Source: an uncultured Pelagibacteraceae bacterium
GTDB taxonomy: Bacteria > Pseudomonadota > Alphaproteobacteria > Pelagibacterales > Pelagibacteraceae
Length of the DNA stretch: 50,053 bases
Assembly: GCA_902626045.1 (NCBI GenBank)
Contig: CACODU010000004.1
Coordinates: 1 to 50,053, forward strand
Reading direction: 5' to 3'
Both the position numbers and the translations under genes were made by a program. This document shows positions 18,475 to 28,320 of this stretch, one piece after another; position 1 is the first letter of the stretch; each line of letters begins with the position of its first letter. The notes under the pieces were generated by a model, which saw only the letters and a program-made list of their open reading frames with translations, did no database searches and was not told where the DNA came from.

Positions 18475-19599
18475 TTATCTTTGGTTCAACAACATTACTT
18501 CTCTTACCTCAGCGCCTCTGTATTTAGATAATGGTCTAATTAATTTATTAGAAGCATGTTGTTCCATGATGTGTGCTGACCAACCAGTTATTCGCGACAT
18601 AACGAAAATTGGTGTATAAAAATCAATATCTATTCCCATCATGTAATAAGTTGGACCACAAGGGAAATCTACATTAGGATATATTTTCTTTTTATCTACC
18701 ATAACCTTTTCTAAAATTTCATAAATTCTTGTATATTTTTCTTTTTTTAAAAGCTTAGCCACTTTGAACATATAATGTTTCATCGTGGGGACCCTAGAGT
18801 CTCCTGTCCTATAAACTCTGTGACCAAATCCCATTACAACTTTCTTTTTATCTAATGCGTTTTCAATCCAAGCTTTAGCTTTTTCTGGTTTTCCTATTTC
18901 TTTCATCATATGCATTACAGCTTCATTTGCCCCACCATGTAATGGACCTTTTAGGGAAGCTATGGCTCCAGTGATAGCACCGTGTAAATCTGATAAGCTC
19001 GATGTAATTGTTCTAGCAGTAAAAGTTGAAACATTAAAACTATGTTCTGCATATAGAATTAGCGAAATATCAAATGCTCTTACTATTTCTTTATCTGGAA
19101 CTTTGTTAAACATCATTTTAAAGAAGTTTTCAGAAAAAGATAAATTTTTACTAGGAGAAATTATGCTTTTACCTTTTCTAGATCTAAAATAAGCAGCAAC
19201 AGCTGTTGGAGTTTTTGCAAAAATTCTCATTGCTTTTCTCATATTTGCTTTAGGAGAATTATCTTTGGTATCTTTATCTTCTAATGCCATCAAACTTACA
19301 CAAGTTCTAATGACATCCATAGGATGAGCATTTTTTGGCATCTTTTTAATATCGTTTAATATTTGTTTTGAAAGTTTTCTCTCAGATCTTTCTTGTCTTA
19401 TAAATTTTTTTAGCTGGCTTTTATTTGGAAGCTCACCATTAAGAACAAGATATGCAACTTCCTCGAAATCACATTTATCACAAAGTTCTTGAACTGTATA
19501 ACCTCTGTATGTAAGTGCGCTTAACTCAGGAACTACGTGCGAAATCGTCGTTTCATCAACAACTATACCAAGTAATCCTTTTTTAATTTCTTCACTCAT
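18475..19599 (-). CDS. prpC: 2-methylcitrate/citrate synthase family
   Basis: GPLHGGANEAV, VMGFGHRVYRTGDSRVP, next to a methylisocitrate lyase gene. Confidence 0.87.
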   Translation of the reverse strand: MSEEIKKGLLGIVVDETTISHVVPELSALTYRGYTVQELCDKCDFEEVAYLVLNGELPNKSQLKKFIRQERSERKLSKQILNDIKKMPKNAHPMDVIRTCVSLMALEDKDTKDNSPKANMRKAMRIFAKTPTAVAAYFRSRKGKSIISPSKNLSFSENFFKMMFNKVPDKEIVRAFDISLILYAEHSFNVSTFTARTITSSLSDLHGAITGAIASLKGPLHGGANEAVMHMMKEIGKPEKAKAWIENALDKKKVVMGFGHRVYRTGDSRVPTMKHYMFKVAKLLKKEKYTRIYEILEKVMVDKKKIYPNVDFPCGPTYYMMGIDIDFYTPIFVMSRITGWSAHIMEQHASNKLIRPLSKYRGAEVREVMLLNQR

Positions 19600-20495
19600 T
19601 ATTCATGTCCCTCTGTTGAAAAATCAGTAATTTTTTTATCTGGAGTATTGTATTTCTCATATTCTACTAACTCGTACAACCTTTTTCTAGTCTGCATTTT
19701 GTCAATAATATTGTTTTGATGACCATCATTAAATATAGATTTTAAACCTATTTCTACATTTTGCATTGCAAGACGTTGTGTGCTCACAGGATAAATTACA
19801 AGGTTATAACCTAAATTTTCTAATTGTTTTTTATCTAACAATTTAGATTTTCCAAACTCAGTCATATTAGCTAGCAAGTACCCTTTAGCTACTTTTCTAA
19901 CTTTCTCAAATTCACCTTCATCTTTCATGGCTTCAGGAAAAATCATATCAGCTCCAGCATCTTCATAAGCTTGAATCCTCTCTAAAGTTTTATTTAATCC
20001 TTCAACAGAATTAGCATCTGTTCTAGCTATAATTAAAAAATTTTTATCTTTTCTTGCTTTAACAGCCTCTTGAATTTTTTTTATCATTTCTTCTTTAGAA
20101 ACAAGTTCTTTATTATCTAAATGGCCACACCTTTTTTCAGCTACTTGATCTTCTAAATGGCAACCTGCTAAACCTTTATTTTCAAATACTTCAATTGTTT
20201 TTTTACAATTTCCAAAACCGGTATCGATATCAACAATTGTTGGGAGATCAGTAACTCTTGCTATTTGTCCACTTCTATAGCTTACTTGATCTAATGTTGT
20301 TAATCCAATGTCAGGCAAACCTAGATCATTTGACATAACTCCACCTGAAACATAAACACCATCAAAACCTATTTCAGCAATCAGCTTCGCGCATAAAGGA
20401 TTATATGCTCCGGGAAATCTTAATAGTTTTTTTGATTTTAAATTCTTAATTAAGTTTAAACGTTTTTCTGAAACTGTTTTTTTAGTAAAATGCAT
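19599..20495 (-). CDS. prpB: Methylisocitrate lyase (isocitrate lyase/PEP mutase family)
   Basis: FPGAYNPLCAKLIAEIGFDGVYVSGG, IDTGFGN, HLEDQVAEKRCGHL motif. Confidence 0.88.
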   Translation of the reverse strand: MHFTKKTVSEKRLNLIKNLKSKKLLRFPGAYNPLCAKLIAEIGFDGVYVSGGVMSNDLGLPDIGLTTLDQVSYRSGQIARVTDLPTIVDIDTGFGNCKKTIEVFENKGLAGCHLEDQVAEKRCGHLDNKELVSKEEMIKKIQEAVKARKDKNFLIIARTDANSVEGLNKTLERIQAYEDAGADMIFPEAMKDEGEFEKVRKVAKGYLLANMTEFGKSKLLDKKQLENLGYNLVIYPVSTQRLAMQNVEIGLKSIFNDGHQNNIIDKMQTRKRLYELVEYEKYNTPDKKITDFSTEGHE

Positions 20496-20536
20496 CCGAA
20501 AGGATTTATATTAGAGCAAGATCTAAAAATCAAAGA

Positions 20537-21136
20537 TTATTTAAATAGTATAAATAGTCCAGTTATAACTAATAAAACAGCTAACAAATATTCAATTGTT
20601 TTTTTTATTTTGATATCAGTTACAAATCTTCTTAAACCACTCCCAAATAAAGCCCATAAACTAATCGTTGGAAAACATATTACTGCAGCAGTAATTGTTA
20701 CAAATGAAACCCCTATAAAAATATTTTCTTCAGTTGGAAAAAAACCTGAGGCAACTGTAACAGCAATCGACCAAGCTTTTGGATTTATAAATTGAAATAA
20801 AGAAGCTTCGTAAAACTTTAAAGGTCTACCCGTTTCTTTCTGAGCTATACTAAATGAACCAATCATTTTCCATCCTAAATAAACTAAGTAAATAAAGCAT
20901 AAAATTTTCATATAAAATTGAACTTGAGGATAAAGTAAAAATAAATTTGCTAAACCAAAACAAGTTAAACCTATTTGTAAAATATGGCCTAAAGGAATTC
21001 CTATTAAGTGAGGCAATGTTCTAATAAAACCAAACTTCATGCCCGATGCAGTAAGCATCGCGTTATTTGGACCTGGCGTAAAAAACATTGTAAAATAAAA
21101 AGCTGATAATGCTGAGAACAATGCAAAAGTTATCAT
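20537..21136 (-). CDS. LysE family translocator
   Basis: FFTPGPNNAMLTASGMKFGFIRTLPHLIGIPLGH signature. Confidence 0.87.
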   Translation of the reverse strand: MITFALFSALSAFYFTMFFTPGPNNAMLTASGMKFGFIRTLPHLIGIPLGHILQIGLTCFGLANLFLLYPQVQFYMKILCFIYLVYLGWKMIGSFSIAQKETGRPLKFYEASLFQFINPKAWSIAVTVASGFFPTEENIFIGVSFVTITAAVICFPTISLWALFGSGLRRFVTDIKIKKTIEYLLAVLLVITGLFILFK

Positions 21137-21795
21137 AAATATTTCTCTATGATTTTATCAAACCCGATGAAGTCACTTATTAATTCATCATGCTTAATTT
21201 CTTTTTCAGATTTCTCTGTATAACCATCTTTCACTAACACAAATGGTAAATTAGCATTATGAGCTGAATTGGCATCAACTTCACTATCTCCAACCATAAT
21301 TGTTTTTTTTAAATCACCACCGACGATTTCAACTACATCGGTTAAATGTCTAGGATCAGGTTTATTGAATGAAAAGGTGTCACAACCAGCAACGTATTCA
21401 AAATATTTGTAAATATCTAATTTCTTCAAAAGATCAATTGCTAATTTTTCTTGTTTATTTGTACATACACCCATTGAAATATTTTTTTCTTTTGCCCAAT
21501 TAAAAAACTCAATTGATCCTTTTAATGGTTGACTGTGTTGATCGATATTTTTTGCATAATAATCAAGAAACTCTTTTGTCATTTCCTTTTTAATTTTTTC
21601 ATCTTTTATTTCCTCTTTAAATGATCTTTGCATCATTACCCACGCACCTTTACCTGCCAAGGCCTTTATATCTGATAATTTTTTTTCAGCATGACCAAAT
21701 TTTTTCATAACATAATTGTGAGCCGCCATTAAATCTGGAGCAGTATTGACTATTGTGCCATCTAAATCGAAAAGAATTGTATAAATTTGAGTCAT
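21133..21795 (-). CDS. gph: HAD family hydrolase, phosphoglycolate phosphatase-like
   Basis: LFDLDGTIVNTAPDL, GVCTNKQ, FNKPDPRHL, MVGDSEVDANSA HAD motifs. Confidence 0.85.
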   Translation of the reverse strand: MTQIYTILFDLDGTIVNTAPDLMAAHNYVMKKFGHAEKKLSDIKALAGKGAWVMMQRSFKEEIKDEKIKKEMTKEFLDYYAKNIDQHSQPLKGSIEFFNWAKEKNISMGVCTNKQEKLAIDLLKKLDIYKYFEYVAGCDTFSFNKPDPRHLTDVVEIVGGDLKKTIMVGDSEVDANSAHNANLPFVLVKDGYTEKSEKEIKHDELISDFIGFDKIIEKYL

Positions 21796-21864
21796 TTTAA
21801 AAGTATTAAAAAGAAATATTTTGTGACTTATTTCAGTTACATTATTAATGTAAAGAAATTTTTA

Positions 21865-22512
21865 ATGAAAAGAAATAATAAATTGAATAAAGCTAATGCT
21901 TACCGGCTTTCTCAAGAAGTTTTAAGAAACAAAGCTTTGGCTAAAGGTGTGAATCTAATAGCTCCAGAGACGATTTTCATATCTAAGGATACTTCATTTG
22001 GAAAAAATGTTACTATTGAACCTTATGTGGTTTTAGGACCTAAAGTTAAAATTGGTAATAACTCACTTATAAAATCCTTTAGTCATATAGAGGGAACGAA
22101 AATAGAAAAAAATGTTGTGGTAGGTCCTTATGCAAGACTAAGAGAGGGTACTATTTTAAAAGAAAATACAAAAATTGGAAATTTTGTAGAAACAAAAAAA
22201 TCAAATATAAACAAAAATTCAAAAGTTAATCATTTATCATATATTGGAGATGCATCGATTGGGATGAATTCTAATATTGGCGCAGGAACAATTACCTGTA
22301 ACTATGATGGTGTAAAAAAATCTAAGACAAATATATCTGACAATGTGTTTATAGGGTCAAATACTTCATTGGTTGCACCAATTAAAATTGATAAAGATAG
22401 TGTGGTAGGCGCAGGATCTGTTATTACTAAAAATGTTAAAAAGAAAACATTAGCTTTAACAAGATCTTCTCAGCTTGAAGTTAAAAATTATAAAAGTAAG
22501 AAACAAAAATAA
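21865..22512 (+). CDS. Stand-alone GlmU-type glucosamine-1-phosphate N-acetyltransferase domain (no uridyltransferase domain)
   Basis: ARLREGT, NFVETKKSNI, HLSYIGDASIGMNSNIGAGTITCNYDGVKKSKT match GlmU C-terminal domain; probable ATG at 21865. Confidence 0.85.
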   Translation: MKRNNKLNKANAYRLSQEVLRNKALAKGVNLIAPETIFISKDTSFGKNVTIEPYVVLGPKVKIGNNSLIKSFSHIEGTKIEKNVVVGPYARLREGTILKENTKIGNFVETKKSNINKNSKVNHLSYIGDASIGMNSNIGAGTITCNYDGVKKSKTNISDNVFIGSNTSLVAPIKIDKDSVVGAGSVITKNVKKKTLALTRSSQLEVKNYKSKKQK

Positions 22513-24329
22513 TGTGTGGAATAATTGGCATAGCTAGCAATAAACCTGTTTCAATAAATATAATAAACTCTCTCAAAAAATTAGAGTATAGAGGTTATGA
22601 CTCAGCTGGCCTAGCAACTTTGAAAGATAACATTATTAATGAAAAAAAATGTTCCGGAAGAGTAGAGGAATTGGAAAAAATATTATTTAAAACACCCTCA
22701 AATGGAAATATTGGAATCGGGCATGTTAGATGGGCAACTCATGGAATTCCGAACATAGTAAATGCACATCCACATTCATCTGAACAAGTATCTGTAGTTC
22801 ACAATGGTATAATAGAAAATTCTGATGAAATTAAAAAAGATCTTGAGTCTAAAGGAATTAAATTCAAGTCTCAGACAGACACTGAGGTAGTAACATTATT
22901 AATTACTGAAGCTTTAAAGGCAAGCAAGCCTTTAGAATCTGTGTTTAAAACATTAAAAAAATTAAAGGGAAGTTTTGCACTTGGAATAATTTTTAAAAAT
23001 TTCTCAAATATTATCATTGGGGCAAGAAGAGGAAGTCCATTGGCTGTAGGCTACTCAAAAAATGAAAATTACATTGGTTCAGACTCATATGCTTTAAAAT
23101 CTATGACAAATAAAATTTCATATCTTGATGACGGAGAATTATGTGTATTAACTAAAGATGAGGTAAGTTTCTATGACTCCAGACTCAAAAAAGTGAATAA
23201 AAAAATTCTTACAATGTCAGAAAATGAAGGTTCAACAGACAAAGGTGAGTATAAACATTTCATGATCAAGGAAATAGTTGAGCAACCTTTAACAGTTAAA
23301 AATTGTATAGATGAATATGTTGATAGTCTTAAAAAAAATATTAATATTGTTAATTTTCCTATAGAGCCACAAAAAATAAATAAGATAATTTTAATAGGTT
23401 GTGGCACAGCTTATAATTCATGTTTAACTGCTAAATATTGGTTTGAGGAATTGACTTCAATCGATGTTGAAATTGACATAGCATCTGAATTTAGATACAG
23501 AAAAATAAAATTTAATTCCAATAACTTATATATTTTTGTTTCACAATCAGGAGAAACTGCTGACACTGCAGCAGCGTTAGATATATGTAAAAAAAATAAC
23601 GTTAAAACTTGTTCTATAGTAAACGTAATTGAGAGTACAATTGCAAGAAATTCTGATTGGGTTTTACCTATTCATGCAGGTATAGAAATTGGTGTGGCTT
23701 CAACTAAAGCTTTTTTGGGTCAACTCACTGTGCTTTATATCCTTTGTTTAAAATTAGCTTTTATAAGGAAAGATATTGATGGAAATAATTATGTAAAAAA
23801 TATAATAAATTTAAAAAAACTCCCTGAAGCAATTAAAACATGTTTAAAAAGTGAGAGCAATATTCAACTTATGGCTAAGGAGTTTGTTTCAGCTAAGGGA
23901 TCGATGTTTTTAGGAAGAGGGTCTTCTTATCCAATAGCTTTAGAAGGTGCATTAAAATTAAAAGAATTATCCTACTTACACGCAGAAGGTTATCCAGCTG
24001 GTGAAATGAAACACGGGCCTTTGGCTTTAATTGAAGAAGGGTTGCCAGTAATAGTCATCGCTCCAAAAGATAAATACTTTGAAAAAACAATTTCGAATAT
24101 GCAAGAAGTTATAGCTAGAGGAGGAAAAATAATTTTTATTACTGATAACAAAAAAGAGTCTTTAAATGAGAATATAAGATTCGGATTAAGGGTCCCACAT
24201 GTTGATAATTTTTTATCACCAGTACTATTAACGTTACCACTACAAATGCTAGCTTATCATGTTGCTTTATTAAAAAACTGTGACGTTGACAAACCTAGAA
24301 ACTTAGCAAAATCAGTTACAGTTGAGTAA
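22512..24329 (+). CDS. glmS: Glutamine-fructose-6-phosphate aminotransferase (isomerizing)
   Basis: MCGIIGIASN N-terminal Cys, GHVRWATHG, two SIS domains, C-terminal KPRNLAKSVTVE. Confidence 0.96.
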   Translation: MCGIIGIASNKPVSINIINSLKKLEYRGYDSAGLATLKDNIINEKKCSGRVEELEKILFKTPSNGNIGIGHVRWATHGIPNIVNAHPHSSEQVSVVHNGIIENSDEIKKDLESKGIKFKSQTDTEVVTLLITEALKASKPLESVFKTLKKLKGSFALGIIFKNFSNIIIGARRGSPLAVGYSKNENYIGSDSYALKSMTNKISYLDDGELCVLTKDEVSFYDSRLKKVNKKILTMSENEGSTDKGEYKHFMIKEIVEQPLTVKNCIDEYVDSLKKNINIVNFPIEPQKINKIILIGCGTAYNSCLTAKYWFEELTSIDVEIDIASEFRYRKIKFNSNNLYIFVSQSGETADTAAALDICKKNNVKTCSIVNVIESTIARNSDWVLPIHAGIEIGVASTKAFLGQLTVLYILCLKLAFIRKDIDGNNYVKNIINLKKLPEAIKTCLKSESNIQLMAKEFVSAKGSMFLGRGSSYPIALEGALKLKELSYLHAEGYPAGEMKHGPLALIEEGLPVIVIAPKDKYFEKTISNMQEVIARGGKIIFITDNKKESLNENIRFGLRVPHVDNFLSPVLLTLPLQMLAYHVALLKNCDVDKPRNLAKSVTVE

Positions 24330-24330
24330 A

Positions 24331-24747
24331 ATGAAGTCTAATAACAAAGCTATGGTTTTGTCGTGTATTGACCCAAGATTTCAGCCAATTGTCTATAATT
24401 ACTTAAAAAAAAAGAAACTAACGGGAAAATACAGCTCTTTTATAATAGCTGGATCAGCTATAGGTGTTACTGCTAAAAAGTTTAAAAAATGGCACAAAGT
24501 TTTTTGGGATAATTTTGATACCTCAATTAAATTACATAGTATAAAAAAACTAATAGTAATTAATCATAGAGATTGTGGTGCAGCAAAAATAATTAATGGT
24601 AAAAAAGAATTTTCAAAAAACAATGAAACAAAAATTCACAAAAATTCTTTTTACAAAATTAAAAAGATATTTAAGAAAAAATATCCAAAATTAAGCATTG
24701 ATTTAAAAATTATTTCATTAAACAGTAAAGTAGAAACGTTTAGGTGA
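24331..24747 (+). CDS. Beta-carbonic-anhydrase-like protein (short)
   Basis: SCIDPRF (CxDxR) and INHRDCGAAK (HxxC) resemble beta-CA zinc-ligand motifs; likely ATG at 24331. Confidence 0.6.
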   Translation: MKSNNKAMVLSCIDPRFQPIVYNYLKKKKLTGKYSSFIIAGSAIGVTAKKFKKWHKVFWDNFDTSIKLHSIKKLIVINHRDCGAAKIINGKKEFSKNNETKIHKNSFYKIKKIFKKKYPKLSIDLKIISLNSKVETFR

Positions 24748-24762
24748 ATATAAAGCCAATAT

Positions 24763-24788
24763 AGTATTGAATATTTTCAATCAATACT
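24763..24788. promoter_or_regulatory. Inverted repeat upstream of DAHP synthase
   Basis: AGTATTGA - 10 nt - TCAATACT, with overlapping ATTGAATATTTTCAAT. Confidence 0.4.
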
Positions 24789-24810
24789 CTATATATATCG
24801 CAAGTTGAAT

Positions 24811-26187
24811 ATGAATAAATGGAATTTAAATAGTTGGACTAAATTTCCTGCTAAGCATTTGCCGGTTTATCAGGATAAAGAGGAGTTGAATTTAGTTTTA
24901 AGTAAAATTAAAAAATATCCTCCTTTAGTTTTCGCTGGAGAGTCTAGATCTCTAAAAAAGTCTTTAGCAGAAGTTGCTGAGGGTAAAGCATTTTTACTTC
25001 AAGGAGGGGATTGTGCAGAAAGTTTTGCTGAATTTCATCCTGATAATATAAGAGATACTTTTAAAGTTCTACTACAGATGTCTTTGGTCTTGACGGCGTC
25101 AGCCTCAGTGCCTGTTGTAAAAGTTGGTAGGATCGCAGGACAATTTTCGAAACCAAGAAGCGCACCAACTGAAAAGAAAGATGGTAAAGAACTACCAAGT
25201 TATCTCGGCGATAATATTAATGGAATGGAATTTACTGAAAAAGCTAGAATTCCAGATGCGAAAAGATTATTTAGAGCTTATTCTCAATCAGCTTCAACAT
25301 TAAATTTGTTAAGAGCTTTTTCACAAGGAGGATTCGCTGATCTTCGTCAAGTTCATTTGTGGAACTTAGGATTTATCAAAGATAAAACTAAAGGTAAATA
25401 TAAAGAGATTGAAGATAAGATAAGTGATGCGCTTGCTTTTATGGAAGCTTGTGGAATTAATTCGGATAACAACAGACGATTAAGAACTGTAAACTTTTAT
25501 ACTTCACACGAAGCTTTACATTTACCATTCGAGGAGTCCATGACTCGAGTAGACTCCACAACTGGTGAATATCACGATACATCAGCACATTTTGTTTGGA
25601 TAGGTGATAGAACAAGACAACCTGACGGTGCCCACGTAGAATTTTGTAGAGGTATAAAAAATCCCATAGGTCTTAAATGTGGTCCAACGTTAAAACCAGA
25701 AGAATTAATTAATTTATGTAACATTCTTAATCCAGAAAACGATGCTGGTAGATTAACATTAATTTCAAGATTTGGGGCTGATAATGTTCAAAAATATTTA
25801 CCAAAATTAATGCAAGCAATTAAAAAAGAAGGTCTTAAAGTTATTTGGTCTTGTGATCCTATGCACGGAAATACAATTAAAGCAGCTACAGGATTTAAAA
25901 CTAGGCCTTTTGAAAATGTTATTAAAGAAGTAAAAAATTTCTTCGCAGTTAGTCATGCAGAAAAAAGTTATGCTGGTGGACTACATATCGAAATGACTGG
26001 TCAAGATGTAACTGAATGTACAGGTGGAGCTCAAAAAATATCTGAGAAAGATCTCTCAAGCAGATACAGAACTCATTGTGATCCAAGATTGAATGCAGAT
26101 CAAGCTTTAGAGTTAGCTTTCTTGATTTCTGAAGAAATTAAGAAAAATTCAAAAATATCAAATAAAATTATTCAAGCTGCGTCTTAA
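24811..26187 (+). CDS. Class II 3-deoxy-7-phosphoheptulonate (DAHP) synthase
   Basis: [44 protein letters not shown] class II motifs; start ATG 24811. Confidence 0.94.
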   Translation: MNKWNLNSWTKFPAKHLPVYQDKEELNLVLSKIKKYPPLVFAGESRSLKKSLAEVAEGKAFLLQGGDCAESFAEFHPDNIRDTFKVLLQMSLVLTASASVPVVKVGRIAGQFSKPRSAPTEKKDGKELPSYLGDNINGMEFTEKARIPDAKRLFRAYSQSASTLNLLRAFSQGGFADLRQVHLWNLGFIKDKTKGKYKEIEDKISDALAFMEACGINSDNNRRLRTVNFYTSHEALHLPFEESMTRVDSTTGEYHDTSAHFVWIGDRTRQPDGAHVEFCRGIKNPIGLKCGPTLKPEELINLCNILNPENDAGRLTLISRFGADNVQKYLPKLMQAIKKEGLKVIWSCDPMHGNTIKAATGFKTRPFENVIKEVKNFFAVSHAEKSYAGGLHIEMTGQDVTECTGGAQKISEKDLSSRYRTHCDPRLNADQALELAFLISEEIKKNSKISNKIIQAAS

Positions 26188-26240
26188 TAATTATTGTAAT
26201 TATTGAGACCAAACCTTAAAAGAGAGGTAAGGTATTAATT

Positions 26241-26978
26241 ATGGATGTAAAAGAAAGAGCTAAAGTAATAACCGACTGGATAGACAACTATTGCAATAAT
26301 GCTTCTTATAAGCCAAAATCTTTGATAGTTGGAATATCTGGAGGAATTGACTCTTCCGTAGTTAGTACTTTATGTGCAAACACTGGTAGAAAAACAATTG
26401 TGTTAACAATGCCAATTAAACAAATTAAATCTCAACATGATTTAAGTTTGACACATGCTAAATGGTTAAAACAAAAATATAAGAATGTTGAACACCATTT
26501 GTTGGAGATGGATAAAATCTTTAACTCATTTTCTCAAGTTTTAAATAAATTTGATAATGAGCATGGATATGCAAACTCAAGAGCAAGGTTGAGAATGGCG
26601 ACTTTATATCAAGTAGCAGCAGCAAATAATGGAATTGTTGTTGGAACAGGTAACAAAGTCGAAGATTTTGGCGTTGGTTTTTATACTAAATATGGTGATG
26701 GTGGGGTTGATATCTCCCCTATAGCTGACTGTAGCAAATCTCAAGTGTGGGAGTTAGGCAGACATCTCGGTGTGTCGGAAGAAATAATTAATGCCCAACC
26801 CACTGATGGTCTATGGGATGATGGAAGAAACGATGTTGAACAACTTGGAATGAGTTACGCAGATTTAGAGAAAGCTATGGAAAATAAAGACGACCCAAAC
26901 TATCAAAAATATTTAGAAATAAGAGAGAAAAACTTACACAAGATGAATCCAATACCGGTATGCACATTTAATGAATAG
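26241..26978 (+). CDS. nadE: NAD(+) synthase, ammonia-dependent type
   Basis: VGISGGIDSSVVSTL, GTGNKVEDFGVGFYTKYGDGGVDISPI; no glutaminase domain. Confidence 0.92.
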   Translation: MDVKERAKVITDWIDNYCNNASYKPKSLIVGISGGIDSSVVSTLCANTGRKTIVLTMPIKQIKSQHDLSLTHAKWLKQKYKNVEHHLLEMDKIFNSFSQVLNKFDNEHGYANSRARLRMATLYQVAAANNGIVVGTGNKVEDFGVGFYTKYGDGGVDISPIADCSKSQVWELGRHLGVSEEIINAQPTDGLWDDGRNDVEQLGMSYADLEKAMENKDDPNYQKYLEIREKNLHKMNPIPVCTFNE

Positions 26979-28320
26979 CTTAAAATTAACAAATTCTCTA
27001 ACAAGAAAAAAAGAAGTATTTAAGCCAAATAATATAAAAAAGATTTCTTTATATGCTTGTGGCCCGACTGTATATGAAAGTCCCCATGTAGGTAATGCAA
27101 GAACTCTTGTAGTGTTTGATGTTTTATTTAGAGTTTTAAAGGTTCTCTATAATTCAAATGTAACGTATGTAAGAAATATTACTGACGTAGATGACAAGAT
27201 AATAGAAGCTTCTCAAAGTAATAAAGAAGATATAAATGATATTACTAAAAGGGTAATTAAAATTTTTCATGAAAATTGCAAAAGTTTAAACTGTTTAAAA
27301 CCGACGATAGAGCCAAAAGCCACAGAACATGTAAAAGAAATGATTGAAATGACATCTTCATTAATCAAAAAGGGATTTGCTTACGAAAATAAAAAACATG
27401 TTTTTTTTGCTGTAAGCAAATTTAAAGATTATGGAAAATTATCAAATAAAAATTTAGATGAGTTAAAGGCAGGAAGCAGAATAGAAATTTCTGATCTAAA
27501 AAAAAATCCAATGGATTTTGTTTTATGGAAGCCTTCAAAAGAAAAAGACCCTGGTTGGGAGTCACCTTGGGGAAGAGGTAGACCGGGCTGGCATCTCGAA
27601 TGTTCAGCAATGAGTGAAAAATACCTTGGTAAAAATTTAGATATTCATGGCGGCGGTCTTGATTTAATTTTTCCCCATCATGAAAATGAAATAGCCCAAT
27701 CTTGTTGCAACAATAATACGAAAAACTTTGCAAATTATTGGGTTCATAATGGATTTGTAACAATTAATAAAGAAAAGATGTCAAAGTCTTTAGGCAATAT
27801 AATTTCAATAACTGATGCAATTAAAAAATATTCCGGTCAGGTTGTAAGATTAGCATTATTAAGTGCTCACTACAGTCAACCATTAGATTGGAATAATAAA
27901 CTTTTAGAAAACCAAAGAGCAACCATTGAAAAATGGTATCAATTGTATGAAAAAAATAATGAAGAAATACCTTTGAAAGAGATAGACATGTTACTAGATG
28001 ATCTAAATACCCCTGGTTTCATTGCTAAAATCCACGAACTTTATGCAAACGCGAATAAAGGTGATGAAAAAAGTAAAAAATTTTTTAATAGTGCTTGTAA
28101 ATTAATTGGTTTATTTGATTTAACAAAAAATGAGTGGGAAGAATTAAAAAAAATAGATAAAGATATTTCAGAAGAATTTATTGAAAAAAAAATTAAAGAA
28201 AGATTGGTCGCAAAACAAAAAGGAGATTATAAACTTGCTGATAAAATAAGAGCTGAACTATTAATTAAAGGAGTAATCATTGAAGATAAAAAAGAAAAGA
28301 CAACTTGGAAATTTAAATGA
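26971..28320 (+). CDS. cysS: Cysteinyl-tRNA synthetase
   Basis: CGPTVYESPHVGNARTLV, GRPGWHLECSAMS, KMSKSLGN. Confidence 0.95.
   Translation: MNSLKLTNSLTRKKEVFKPNNIKKISLYACGPTVYESPHVGNARTLVVFDVLFRVLKVLYNSNVTYVRNITDVDDKIIEASQSNKEDINDITKRVIKIFHENCKSLNCLKPTIEPKATEHVKEMIEMTSSLIKKGFAYENKKHVFFAVSKFKDYGKLSNKNLDELKAGSRIEISDLKKNPMDFVLWKPSKEKDPGWESPWGRGRPGWHLECSAMSEKYLGKNLDIHGGGLDLIFPHHENEIAQSCCNNNTKNFANYWVHNGFVTINKEKMSKSLGNIISITDAIKKYSGQVVRLALLSAHYSQPLDWNNKLLENQRATIEKWYQLYEKNNEEIPLKEIDMLLDDLNTPGFIAKIHELYANANKGDEKSKKFFNSACKLIGLFDLTKNEWEELKKIDKDISEEFIEKKIKERLVAKQKGDYKLADKIRAELLIKGVIIEDKKEKTTWKFK

Noticed and set aside
20490-20795. 101-aa forward ORF spanning prpB start and lysE
   Set aside because: Antisense of the LysE gene with clear family motifs on the minus strand.
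26213-26233. Hairpin ACCTTA...TAAGGT in the nadE leader
   Set aside because: Only 6 bp with the purine-rich SD in the loop; too weak to claim a regulatory element without covariation.
27422-27763. 113-aa reverse ORF inside cysS
   Set aside because: Antisense to a confidently identified cysS; composition is typical of shadow ORFs.
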